From positions 748,813,556 to 748,877,555 of the forward strand of contig OY856413.1 in assembly GCA_963693085.1 (NCBI GenBank): DNA of 64,000 nt, written 5' to 3'. A model generated the notes under the pieces. It was not told the DNA's origin. It did no database searches and worked only from the letters and a program-made list of their open reading frames with translations. This DNA is from Alisma plantago-aquatica (taxonomy: Eukaryota; Streptophyta; Magnoliopsida; Alismatales; Alismataceae). Below, one piece after another: positions 23,401-32,911 of the stretch; within the stretch, counting starts at the first letter, position 1; each line of letters opens with the position of its first letter. A program made the translations under genes and the position numbers.

Positions 23401-24909
23401 CTAACCAGTCGTGGAATTATTCCCATTTAATTTGTTGGTCTCAAAGACCAATCACAAATAAAGTGATTATTGTTGATTAACCATTTATTTTAACAAAAGG
23501 AAATATATGCAATTTTAGTTCAAAACTCTTTTGACTTATTTGATTGATTTGAAAAGTTGACGATAAAAATTAGGCCTTTAATTAATTATCGCTCCCACTA
23601 TTTTAGTTCAAATTGATAGCCCTCACCATCAATTCGGAAGATTGCAGCGTACAACCTTCTAGTGGGCAAGATCCATATTTCATCAAGTCATGAGTCAGCT
23701 TTGGCTGATCACCCACAATCTTGACTATTTAGGTAGGCCATCATGCCAATTGCATCATACGCAACTCTTGATGAATGAACATGCGCAACACCTTTCCATG
23801 AACATTCCTTGCCTCTGGGCTTACACGCTCTAAGAATCACCAGTTAAGTCTAACCCAAAAGCTGAGACGGTAAACATGCACCCTGCTTTGGCAGAACCTA
23901 CATGTCTACCCTTCACACTTCCACAAGATAGACGGTGCACCACGCTTTGGCGTAACCTATGCTTGGTTGATCGGGTTTTTCATGTGTGCCGCTAATGGAA
24001 GGAATATAAGACTTAATATTTTAATGAGGGATTTGGTTCTTATATACATATACATATCCAATCACCACAATACATAGTACGTATCATATACATGCTATAT
24101 CCCACATAAAACATGCAAAACGATAAAAGCGATGATTATGGCCATCCTAATGTGATTCCTCGAGCCAAGAGGAATCACGGTCATCTAGCTCTACATCACA
24201 TGCAACCTGTACAAGATGAACTCTGCGCTTTGCCTTCCGAGTAGATCAACTCATCACATGAATGACTTGCTCATTCTGGCCCGATCGTCTGGGTGTCACC
24301 AGCCGATCGGTTGGCTCCTCCAACCGATCGGTTTGCCTGGTCGTCGTGCATCTCATCATGGCCGCCACCCGCTCGTCTCGCTCCTCGAACCGATCATCAA
24401 CCGATCAGTTCACTCCTTGAACTGATCGTCTGGAACGTCAACCGATCGGTTCACGCCTTGAACCGATCGTCTCAGCTGTCATCTGGATGTTCGCCGTTCT
24501 TTGACATAACAGGAAATAAAATCTATCCTAATTTTACATTGCTTAAAAGGGAACCCCCGAATTATATTCGGGGGGAGCAAAGGTAGGAAAGAATCTCGAA
24601 TTATTTCGAGTTACATTAGGAATAGGAGAGGGAAGATCGGTGCGCAGACCGAGATGCAAGCAACCACATACAACCATACACAGATAGGGTTTATTAGCCA
24701 TAACCACGCTATACATCCACCACAAAACTCGTTTAAGGGCGACGCGTATCGAGTGCATTAATAATACATATCATATATGTAATTAGGATTTGTGGATTTA
24801 GGATTGGACATGCATAAAGACAATTCTATTCGCATCGTATGCAATAAATAAAGGCGACAAACCAAAATCGATCATATCAATATTCCTAAAATATAGAGCA
24901 GTTAACGTG
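23400..24909 (-). other. Leader/gag N-terminal region of the nested copia element, no intact ORF
   Basis: By position between primer site and gag traces this holds the leader and the start of gag, but no frame is open for more than about 100 codons in either direction and no motif is clear. The distinctive content is the CCGATCGG palindrome cluster at 24281-24475. Confidence 0.5.
24281..24475. repeat. AACCGATCGGTT palindrome cluster in the copia leader
   Basis: About eight boxes centred on CGATCG or CGATCA occur in 195 bp: GCCGATCGGTTGG (about 24302), AACCGATCGGTTTG (about 24321), GAACCGATCATCAACCGATC (about 24379), AACCGATCGGTTCAC (about 24440) and others. They share an ACCG/CGGT half-site with the clusters at 14155-15300, 29903-30372 and 56616-57100. 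Confidence 0.85.
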
Positions 24910-24921
24910 GCTCTGATACCA
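24910..24921 (-). other. Primer binding site of the nested copia element
   Basis: The minus strand reads TGGTATCAGAGC, one base after the LTR end ...CCCAACA. It is the initiator tRNA-Met site and fixes both the element's strand and the LTR edge at 24923. Confidence 0.93.
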
Positions 24922-25480
24922 CTGTTGGGTTTTAAGGGAGGTAGAGAAGGCACCGGAAACAAAAAAATTTCTCCCCCAAACCCGGAACAAGGAAACACGT
25001 CAACGTCTATATAATAGGAAAGGATGGTTTGTGGAATCATACCTTGTCCCGAGGCTTGCTCGGCGATAATACCTCGTGCCTTGCGCGGTCTTCACCTCCA
25101 GTCTTGGACGGTGTCTGTGTAGCTCCTGGTCGCACTGGGACTGATGACTCCTCCTCTCACTGGGACTGTCGGGGTTGACAGTTGTCCTCCTGAGTGGAAG
25201 AAACCTCCCGCCTCTAAAGTAGTCCACACGGACCACCTGGAACTCCACACTCCTTGTCCCACAAGGAGTTGGAAGGAGTCGCACCCTCCCGTTGACGTAC
25301 TAGTCTCCAACACACTCTCCTGCCTCCAGTTGCAACTGCAGTTGTCTTTCCCTTGCTGCGCCTCCCTTTGCGGGTAGCACTTGCTCGGGCTCTCTCTCGG
25401 TTACCAAAACCAGAGAGAACGACAACTTTGCAGAGCAACTGGTTGCACTGAGTTGTACTTTGAGAAGCCCCCAATACCCC

Positions 25481-25488
25481 TATATATA
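25481..25488 (-). promoter_or_regulatory. Likely TATA box of the copia LTR
   Basis: CCTATATATAGG is itself a palindrome, so direction comes from the element. Minus-strand transcription would begin near 25450 and run through the primer site. The older copy has CTATTTATAGG at the equivalent place (about 58040). Confidence 0.6.
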
Positions 25489-25590
25489 GGAAGGTCATGG
25501 GATAGGGTTCTCCATCCCAGGCAATGTGGGACTAAAAGCAGGAGTAGAAGGGTTCGAGATTTTCCACAAAACAACCAACTCACAACATGA

Positions 25591-25976
25591 ACCGATCGTT
25601 TCACAACTGAAATGGTTGGTTGGGGATCTGAGCCGGTCGGTTGACACTCAACTGATCGGTTGGGACCCATGAGCCGGTCGGTTCACTTTCTGAACCGGTC
25701 AGTTCGTGGTCCTGGTCAGTTCCCGATTGACTTTCCAGCTTTTGTTTCTAATTGGTATCAAATACCAATCCTTGTTCCAATCAAATTGGGCAAGTGAAAC
25801 GAAAGGAAAATTCTCACCAATCCTACTTTCCCAACTTGCCCAGTTGCAACAGTTGAACCGATCGTTTCAACACTTGAAGCAATCGTTCACCCTATCCTTG
25901 AGCCGATCGACTCACAACTTGAGCCGACCGGTTCACCAAGCTGAGCCGATCGGTTCATCTCATGAGCCGATCGGTT
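25591..25976. repeat. CCGATCGG / CCGGTCGG palindrome cluster in the copia LTR
   Basis: About eleven boxes: AACCGATCGTTTCAC, GCCGGTCGGTTGAC, AACTGATCGGTTGGG, GCCGGTCGGTTCAC, GAACCGGTCAGTTC, GAACCGATCGTTTC, GAGCCGATCGACTC, GAGCCGACCGGTTCAC and two of GAGCCGATCGGTT. Most are preceded by GAGC or GAAC and followed by TTCAC or TTGG. They lie upstream of the TATA core on the element's strand. Confidence 0.85.
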
Positions 25977-27164
25977 GGGAGTGCAGATTGCGCAGAATCA
26001 GTCAATTGTGAATTCAATCAATTTGATACTCTAATCAATCTGTCCAACACCTTGAACACTATGATTTTGAGCTATCAATTGATTGAGTGTTTAATTGAAC
26101 TACTAAACTCCTTTAGTAATCAATCTAAACATTATTTGTGGACAAAACTCCTCTTCCAGGTTAAATCCTATGTGTGTGACCCTGCAGGTCCATTTCACGT
26201 TGGCAGTGAAAGTCCATAACACTTATGACTTCACAAGCAAAGAGTGGTGCCTAGTCACACATCAGTGCTACCCAAGTGAAAGTAGAAAGTTGGAGAACAA
26301 CTTTCAATCCTACAATCCGTGAATGGTGTTACAGTGAATGTATAATTCCTTTATCGCTGATATCCCGAATGAACTCGAGGCATGGAACAGTCATCCTGTC
26401 AATGTTCATTCACTTTCTTAATCTCAGAGCAGATTGGAGGAGATATGTATGACATCAATATCACATACTAATTCACACATGCGTGCGCACGCCTATATCA
26501 ATCCTACTCATCAAGTGGCTTTGGATATCAAGCTCCCTCAGGAGGGAAAAATCCCATATCTATCACTCACCCCTCAAAAGCCCCATGTGTCAAAGTCACC
26601 CAATCATCACCTTTATAACAACCCATGTTTCAAGACTGCGTTTGATGATGTCAAAGTGTGCCCAACGACATGTGTTGAGTGTAGTGATTTCAGGTCAAAG
26701 AATCACACTCACCACCATCGCTGTGAGTACTGACTCTGACTACCATGTCATGGTTCCATGTGTCAAACTCACGGTGGGTCTGTCCGGTACACTTGTTCTC
26801 TAACAAGTACCTATGTGTTTGGTTTGATATCTCTATATCATGACTAATGAGATTTTTTCATCAACCAACACCACAATCTAGTCTTGTGTGTCATTACTGT
26901 CTATCTACCTTCCACAATGACATCCGACTAGGGACATAACAAGAATGTACAAACTCTTAGCATCCGTATGATCTCATCGTTCAAGTCCTCAACCTGAAAG
27001 CATACGTCATTGAGTATTGTCATTCTCTAGACATTCAATTTGTTCTATCACTATCTCATATGACTGAACTAGAAAGAATTGGAAGCTTGCCTTTTATGTT
27101 TATCAAATCAATCTTAATGTATCCCATCAATCATCCCATGATTGGCTCTCAGGGCATACATACA

Positions 27165-28486
27165 GACACTAACGGCCAGACAGATAAATTTTGCTGGTTT
27201 TGAAGTCAGGGAAGCACGATGCATTCCTTTTCGGCTTCTCAAAGTAATATGGGCTGCCTTCCCATCTCTTCGACATGGTTGGAACCAACCCTGGTTCCAA
27301 ATCATCAACCCAACAGTCCAAACACTAGAAGGTTCAGGGGATTGCACTTTTTGCACAATAAGATTCACAGAAGCACTCAATAGACAAATCCCCTTTACCG
27401 AGTTAGCCATAGAGGATATGCACTCTCTACGAGGACGTTACACTGTGGAGCTTATCTTTGACAGACGGTTCTTCAAGGACCCGACAATGGCACAAGACGA
27501 CGTCCCTCGATACCTTTTTTCTGCTATCCAACGTCCGCAAAAGTGTCCATATAGAACAATTCTAAAGGAGTTGGAGAAAAAGCAACAACAGACCACCAAG
27601 GTCCCAGAACAATGCAAATGGGACCCTTATACTTTCAATATGGTGGATGAAAAGGGGGACATCAATTTGTTAACTGGGGCCACCATCAATAGATTATCCC
27701 AACCAATGGTGCCTCTATCTGTTGTACAACTAACATTTCCACACTTTGATCTTGCCACATGAGAGCCTTTCTGATAATGAACTCGGACTCATCATGTCTA
27801 GGCTATACGCAGAGAACGATGAGCTTGTTTTCCTACTAGGAAATATTCTAATAATGGCAGATTCACTCCGTGAAACCATACACATTAAAGGTTCTTTATC
27901 CATGAGCATGATGACTGCCTACCAATTTCTTCTAGCACATGACCTGCCTATGGTTTATATGGCGTCAGCATACATGAAGGATGATTTACTCAGATCCAAG
28001 AACTTCAGAACCACGGAGGCCCTTATCTCGTATCTTCAAAATACGACTCCGAAGTTCATTATGTTTCCTTTTCTTGACTCTGAGCATTGTATGCTGCTGG
28101 CAATAAACTTACACGAGGGAACTACAATCATTTACAATAGTTCCGACAGCCAGTTCAATCCAAACCAAAAAGGGTATGCTGTTATAGAAAAAATGCCCAC
28201 GGAGGAAGTGGAGAAGGACTGTGCCGAATGACTACATGACCTTCTCAGCAAGCACACAAAGGCATACAACAACGATCATTTTCACCGCCCAGCCTTCATC
28301 CACAGATGTCCCCAGCAGATCAGAGAATCTAATGACTGTGGTTTCCACCTCCTTTACTGGATGTATACCCTTACTGTCCTCGGTAAGCATATGGAATACC
28401 TGAAGGATGTGGATTATCACGCTTTACGAGGAAAGTTTGCAGCTAATCTCCTACGATTGTATGGAGAAAACAATGGATTAACATAA
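27165..28486 (+). pseudogene. Ulp1-like (C48) cysteine protease, frameshifted and nonsense-interrupted
   Basis: This continues the protein cut at 19577. A first segment (27165 to about 27760) of unknown fold ends in a frameshift near 27740-27760. The second frame (from about 27749) contains the protease core: the catalytic His in DSEHCMLLAINL (His codon 28085-28087), the oxyanion Gln in CPQQIRESNDCG (28313-28318) and the Cys in NDCGFHLLYWM (28337-28339), 84 residues after the His. This is the His...Gln...Asp-Cys-Gly layout of Ulp1/SENP deSUMOylating proteases. The usual Asp after the His strand appears as Asn (IIYNSSDS), though an Asp follows three residues later. A TGA at 28229-28231 separates His from Cys; the frame then runs to TAA at 28484-28486. 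In plants such domains are known from Mutator-like and CACTA elements as well as host genes, so a captured DNA-transposon piece is the main alternative. Confidence 0.8.
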
Positions 28487-29726
28487 CCGTGATACCCTTA
28501 CCCATGTACTTCTCAACCTATCACCTTGACACTCTGAGGATAGAGTGGATGATAAGTTGGGGGGGGTACACTGGGCAAGGGCGAGGTATTAATTTCAAAC
28601 CTTCTTCTCTCTACTCTTCCATTTTCTTTATTTCTTTCACACAATTTTTTTTCTTTTTTTTCTTTCTTTTTTTAACACTTAGATTTTTTTGATAATTTCT
28701 TGGATAGAATAGCTTTTGTACATAAGACAACATTCTTTTTGGAAAAGGGACACCCCTAGCTAAGTTAGAGACAAAGTAGTCCTCACTTACATAAGTAGCA
28801 TTTAGGTATGTAATGGCAAATTAATAAATCACCTCCATACTCGATTGTCATGCTTTTGCTTCAATTCTACACCAGACTCTCCACAGGTTAACATCGTGGC
28901 CGAAACAAGCCAAACACTCTCAAGGATGGGAGGGAACCAGGCAAAATCCAAATCAAGGAACCTCGCAAGTGGACCACCAAGTACAAAACTGAAACAAGTG
29001 CATGACTGAAAACTCTAGGGAACATTTATCTTCTTTTCAAAAAGAGGCTTGACAGCCCAAATAAAATCCCAAAATACCGAATTCCTAAGCCGGTGAGCAT
29101 ATGAATAAAATCCAAAGTGTTGAATAAAAACATGAGAGTTGTGCCATGCATAAGGACCTATATGAAGAGCCAATAAAGATCTTGCCCGGGTGGTACATTC
29201 AGCTGCCCTCACAAAGGCAGATGTGTCACGCCCGGTAGTGAGATCCTAAGGTCTCCACATATATGAAAAAGATGACAAAGGTCTTGCCCAGTCGGTACAT
29301 TCAGCTGCCCTCACAAAGGTAAATGTATCGTGCCCGGTAGTGAGACCCTAAAAGTTTAGATAAACCCTCCCCCCTTAGAAGGGGGAGTTACACATCAGCC
29401 TTCAACCAACCCTCATACCTATCTTATCTCCTGGTAGGATTTTCAAAGAAGTATAAAACTGGTTAGAGTCAAAGACATGCATAGAATGTGATTAAGGAAA
29501 GGGTGGTCCCAACACGAGTTACGCGATACGGAAGAAACTTGAGCTCCACGCAACTCCTGATACCTGAATTAGTCGGTGCAAGTAGAAACCTCGATAAAAC
29601 TCTGGGAGATCTCTGGTTTAGAACTGAAGCAAGAGTATGGAAATATTCAGTGAATAAAATCGCCTTGCCACTACATGCCTTATCTCTATCCAGCTTGAGG
29701 ACAAGCTAGACTCTAAGTTAGGGGGG
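28487..29726 (+). other. 3' untranslated-like region with polypyrimidine run, 102-bp duplication and purine tract
   Basis: No coding frame is recognised. The stretch holds TTGGGGGGGGTAC at about 28556, a T-rich pyrimidine run (about 28640-28690), and two copies with 102-bp period starting at 29178 and 29280 that share GGTACATTCAGCTGCCCTCA and GCCCGGTAGTGAGA. A short hairpin (CTCCCCC ... GGGGGAG, about 29367-29387) and the tract TTAGGGGGG ending at 29726 follow. Such variable 3' regions ending in a G-rich primer tract are typical of Tat/Athila elements. Confidence 0.55.
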
Positions 29727-29902
29727 TGATAACCTCCCATTTTGTGATGTTATCTTACTAGTTTTTCTTAATTTTTCATACTCTTTCTTAGATAAATTAG
29801 ATATAATCCTTAACTTTCCACTTTATTGTAAATATACCAATAGACTGACATTTCTCCTTTTTCTTCTTACAGAAAAACCCAAAAAAATTGCAAAAAAGCC
29901 CC

Positions 29903-30372
29903 AAATGGTCCCAAGACCGAATGAAGTCCAAACGGTCTCAAGACCATATAAACCCAAATGGTCCCAAGACTGAATGAAGGCCAAATGGTCTCACGACCGA
30001 ATGAAAGCCAAACGGTCTCAAGATCGAATGAAAGCCAAACGGTCCCAAGACCGTATGAATCCAAACGGTCCCAAGACCGCATGAAGTGAAATGATCCCAA
30101 GACCGTATGAAGGCCAAATGGTCTCAAGACTGAATAAAAGCCAAACGATCCCAAGATTGTATGAAGCCAAATGGTCCCAAGACCGTATGAAGGCCAAACG
30201 GTCTCAAGACCGAATAAAAGCCAAACGGTCCCAAGACCGTATGAAGCCAAACGGTCCCAAGACCGCATGAAGCCAAGCAGTCTCAAGACTGTATGAAGCC
30301 AAACGGTCTCAAGACCATATGAACCCAAACAATCTCCAAACCGTTAAAGACCCAAACAGTCCCAAGACCGTT
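29903..30372 (+). repeat. 18-box AAACGGTC(C/T)CAAGACCGTA palindrome array, 26-27 bp period
   Basis: Eighteen boxes lie head to tail with spacers such as TGAAGCC or TGAAAGCC. Consensus arms are AAACGGTC and GACCGT around YCAA. The same core is repeated in the unrelated 5-kb LTR at 14155-15300. A 153-codon minus-strand ORF across it (29867-30328) reads a nine-residue repeat and is a by-product of the near-27-bp period. Confidence 0.93.
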
Positions 30373-30390
30373 TGGGATTCCTTGGAAGCC

Positions 30391-30398
30391 TATAAATA
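30391..30398 (+). promoter_or_regulatory. Likely TATA box of the Tat/Athila-like LTR
   Basis: TATAAATA in AAGCCTATAAATAGGACC, a strong plant core-promoter match. The palindrome array ends 19 bp upstream, so the boxes sit where enhancer or repressor sites would be expected. Confidence 0.7.
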
Positions 30399-31597
30399 GG
30401 ACCAAAGGAGTCCTCATTTGACATCAAATTCTTGGACGTCGTGAGGCTGCCCCAATCACTCCAGAGCTATTCATCCTTCATCCTTCGCCCCAAGGCTGCC
30501 GATTCAAGATCTACATTCCATCCTCGAGCTACTTCCTCTCTCATCGACGTAGAAGGTGGGAAGTGAAGGATTCTGCATCAAGACAACCACGTGGTGTGAA
30601 GATAGTTTCTCTCTACTCCAAGGTGTCGACCTTCCTCCCTGCTACGTGGAGATGATGCTTTCTTTCTCTCTTCCCGCTTCCTTCTTTGTTCTTGCAATGA
30701 GCGAGTAGTCCCATACACTAGGGTGCGGGGAGTAGCCCCGCTACCCATGTTTTCATTTCATACATTGTAATTCATGAGTTTGCAATAGAGAAATACTATC
30801 TTTTCAGTTCAACATCAATCGTTTAATGAATGCTAGTTGCTTGATCACCAACTTGTGTTATCTATTATCTATTAGTATGAATTGTCTATGTTTGTACTTC
30901 TAGATTTGTATATCGACTGCTTGTTGGTTCGAGATGTATGTAGTCACCATACGTTTGGTTCGGTATCTAGGAGCATTTCTCAAGGAGTGGAGTAAACTCA
31001 CCTCCATCGTTGTACTTTCATGCTATGAAATGGAATCAGTTGACGTGTGAAAGTACAACCTTGACAGGTCGAGGAACACACTTTGTGAGGTGAGTGATGC
31101 AAAGTAAGTGGCCATTCGTTTGGGGATGACTGGCATTGCAACGCTTCCACATTTCTCGTAGTTAGTTATCAAAAAAGAAGCTAAGTCTACAAAGATACTA
31201 ACTGTTTAGACTCTCTTCTTTGCAGTCCATGTTTTTATGATGTATGTTTTGATCCATGTGTAATGGTGGTGAAACTCGATCACATCCTAGTGGTTTCCAA
31301 AGTATTTTTTTCAACCTTAAATTTACTTTCCTGTCATCTACTTTGCCTTGCACTTTAGTTTAATCATCAAATCAACTCTTCGATCTAAATATCAACTTTT
31401 AAGTAGATAAGTAGAATTATTACGTTTTCCATCTTGTTAAACTCTTAACAAGACCGTTGTCTCGTGGATTCGACCCTTAATTGTACTACGATAAGACTTC
31501 CACGTATCTTAGCATACGTCGGTGGAGATCTTATTATAGCACACGAAAGTCTAAACTTAGAGACTTACTATCTCTAAGATTTTTAGTGGTGCACGCA

Positions 31598-32896
31598 ACT
31601 CCACACGAGTAGAGGCTCCATCAAACTCCAAGCCCTTGAAGCAACCTTATCCTCCTAGAAGTAGCTCCACCACCTTGAGATAGCCTTCCTTTGGAAGTAG
31701 CTCCAACCTCCCTTGAAGCATCCTTCCTTGAAGTAATCTCAATATCCTCTTCAAACAACCTTCTACACCAAGAAGTAGCTCCAACCAAGCTCCCTCAAGC
31801 AACCTCCATAATCTTGGAGTAGCCAAGGAGCAAAAGTAGCTTTACATGTGAAGGGGGATTGGAAGAACAAAATACAACAATTGAGTGTAGCACTTTGATC
31901 CTATATCAAGCGTTATAATCTCCTATCCACTTAAAATGAACGTGGCTCTATGTGGTGGGTAGGAGATTGTACCTATAGGACAAATCTAGAGCACAAGGAA
32001 GAAGACAACATGTATATCTTAGCTTGGTTGCTCTTAGTAGTGAATGCTCAAGTGTAACTTGGGTACTTTAGGGGTCCTAAGATCTCTCCTATTTATAGAA
32101 ATGGTTTGCAAGTACTTAGGGATGTTCTAGGGAGTCTCTAGAGTGTTTTTAATGCTTACCTAGTCGTTAGGTGTATATTAGTTAGCTAGCAATTTCCAAT
32201 TTGTTCGTTCTTGAAAAGAACAATCCAGAACCCTGCTCGGTCAACAAGCTTGTCGATCGAACTGTGTCTCGGTCAAGAATTTCTTCGACCAAGCCTGGGT
32301 TTAAGGAAAAAGTGTTGCAATGTCTATTTCCAACTACCAACCACTCAGTCTAACGGTCGCAAGTTGACCTAAACTTACTTGGTCGAGAATATTTTTGATT
32401 GAAGACTATTTTAGAGAACAATTGTGTAAGTTGTTGAACAATGCTCACAATTTTGACCAAGGTGGTTCTCAGTCGACAAAAACTTTGACTGAGTGTTTCT
32501 CGGTCGACAAGTTTTTTGACTGAGGGTGTCCCTTTTTCAGACTTTTGAATCACCTACTAAGTGTGTGTTTTAGTGAGTGATGGTGACTCTAACTTTGGGG
32601 GGAAACCTAACTAAGGGTTATAAGTGGGTAGGGAAGATCTAACACTTGATTGACATGATGTCTAAGTACTTGTACATTATATTTTGTACAAGTGTTTACA
32701 TTTGAGTAAATTCATGAATATTTATGCAATCAAGAACATTTGATCTTCAATTTGCATTGATCTTCATCTTTCCACTTAATAGGATTTCATTATTCCTTTG
32801 AAACCTGAAATACTCACAGAACATGTTAGATCCACAAGTGTGAAATGTTTTTCATCATCAAAACGAAGGGTATATTAATGTCCAATTTAGCCAACA
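31598..32896 (-). repeat. 3' LTR of the SIRE-like element, truncated
   Basis: Clear similarity to the 5' LTR runs from about 31623 (ACTCCAAGCCCTTGAAGC) to 32896 (TTAGCCAACA). The last about 280 bp of the LTR are missing where the Tat/Athila-like LTR abuts. Degenerate repeats of TTGAAGCAACCTT...GAAGTAGCTCCA fill 31620-31850, and TCGGTCGAC-type motifs occur at about 32236-32525. Confidence 0.85.
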
Positions 32897-32911
32897 ATCT
32901 CCCCCTTTCTG
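32897..32911 (-). other. Polypurine tract of the SIRE-like element
   Basis: The minus strand reads AGAAAGGGGGAGAT immediately before the LTR start TGTTGGC, the usual SIRE plus-strand primer. A second similar tract (minus AAAGGGGGAGAAAT, about 33132-33146) lies 240 bp inside. Confidence 0.88.

Larger units (their letters stand above)
19578..27164 (-). mobile_element. Ty1/copia element, minus strand, nested in the Ulp1-bearing element
   Basis: A 743-745 bp direct repeat (19578-20325 and about 26420-27164) gives the matching LTR parts. On the minus strand the order is 5' LTR (27164 to 24923), tRNA-Met primer site (24921-24910), leader, gag and protease traces, pol traces, purine tract (20340-20326) and a truncated 3' LTR. 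The 3' LTR lacks about 1.5 kb of its far end, so the target duplication cannot be tested. The element separates the two halves of the protein encoded at 17780-19577 and 27165-28486. A second, older member of the family lies at 57517-61800. Confidence 0.85.
24923..27164 (-). repeat. 5' LTR of the nested copia element, about 2.24 kb
   Basis: On the minus strand it runs from a TGT...ATGTATGCCCTGAGAGCC start to ...CCCAACA. Its outer end has lost about 4 bp relative to the 3' copy (CATACATACAGAC here against CATACATACCAACA there). It contains a TATA core at 25481 and a palindrome cluster at 25591-25976. Several GC-rich ORFs near 25000-25500 are overlapping shadows with no domain. Confidence 0.85.
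17780..31597 (+). mobile_element. Decayed LTR retrotransposon-like element encoding a Ulp1-type protease, interrupted by a copia insertion
   Basis: In order: an ORF open from the first base after the preceding LTR (coiled coil, then acidic region, 17780-19577), a nested copia element (19578-27164), the continuation with a Ulp1-like protease (27165-28486), a 1.2-kb 3' untranslated-like stretch with a polypyrimidine run and a 102-bp duplication, a GGGGGG purine tract at 29721-29726, and an LTR (29727-31597). The ending CTTGAGGACAAGC ... TTAGGGGGGTGATAACC is the layout typical of Tat/Athila gypsy elements. No reverse transcriptase is visible, so it would be non-autonomous or has lost pol. The 5' LTR is absent. 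That the protease and the LTR belong to one element is an inference from common orientation and adjacency. Confidence 0.55.
29727..31597 (+). repeat. 3' LTR (1,871 bp) of the Ulp1-bearing, Tat/Athila-like element
   Basis: It starts TGATAACCTCCC right after the GGGGGG tract and is taken to end at ...TAGTGGTGCACGCA. The end has the plant gypsy hallmark TCGTGGATTCGACCCTTAATTG ... (about 31451-31490), with a TATA box at 30391 and the 18-box palindrome array just upstream of it. Beyond 31597 the SIRE-like LTR resumes, so this element seems to have entered that LTR. The partner LTR is not in the window, so both edges are inferred from motifs. Confidence 0.65.

Noticed and set aside
29867..30328. 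153-codon minus-strand ORF with a nine-residue repeat
   Set aside because: It is the translation of the 26-27 bp palindrome array; a near-27-bp period keeps a frame open by itself. There is no start context or known domain.
29903..30372. Superficial likeness to a CRISPR array
   Set aside because: The boxes vary, the spacers are similar 7-8 bp phrases rather than unique 30-bp spacers, there are no cas genes, and the DNA is plant nuclear.
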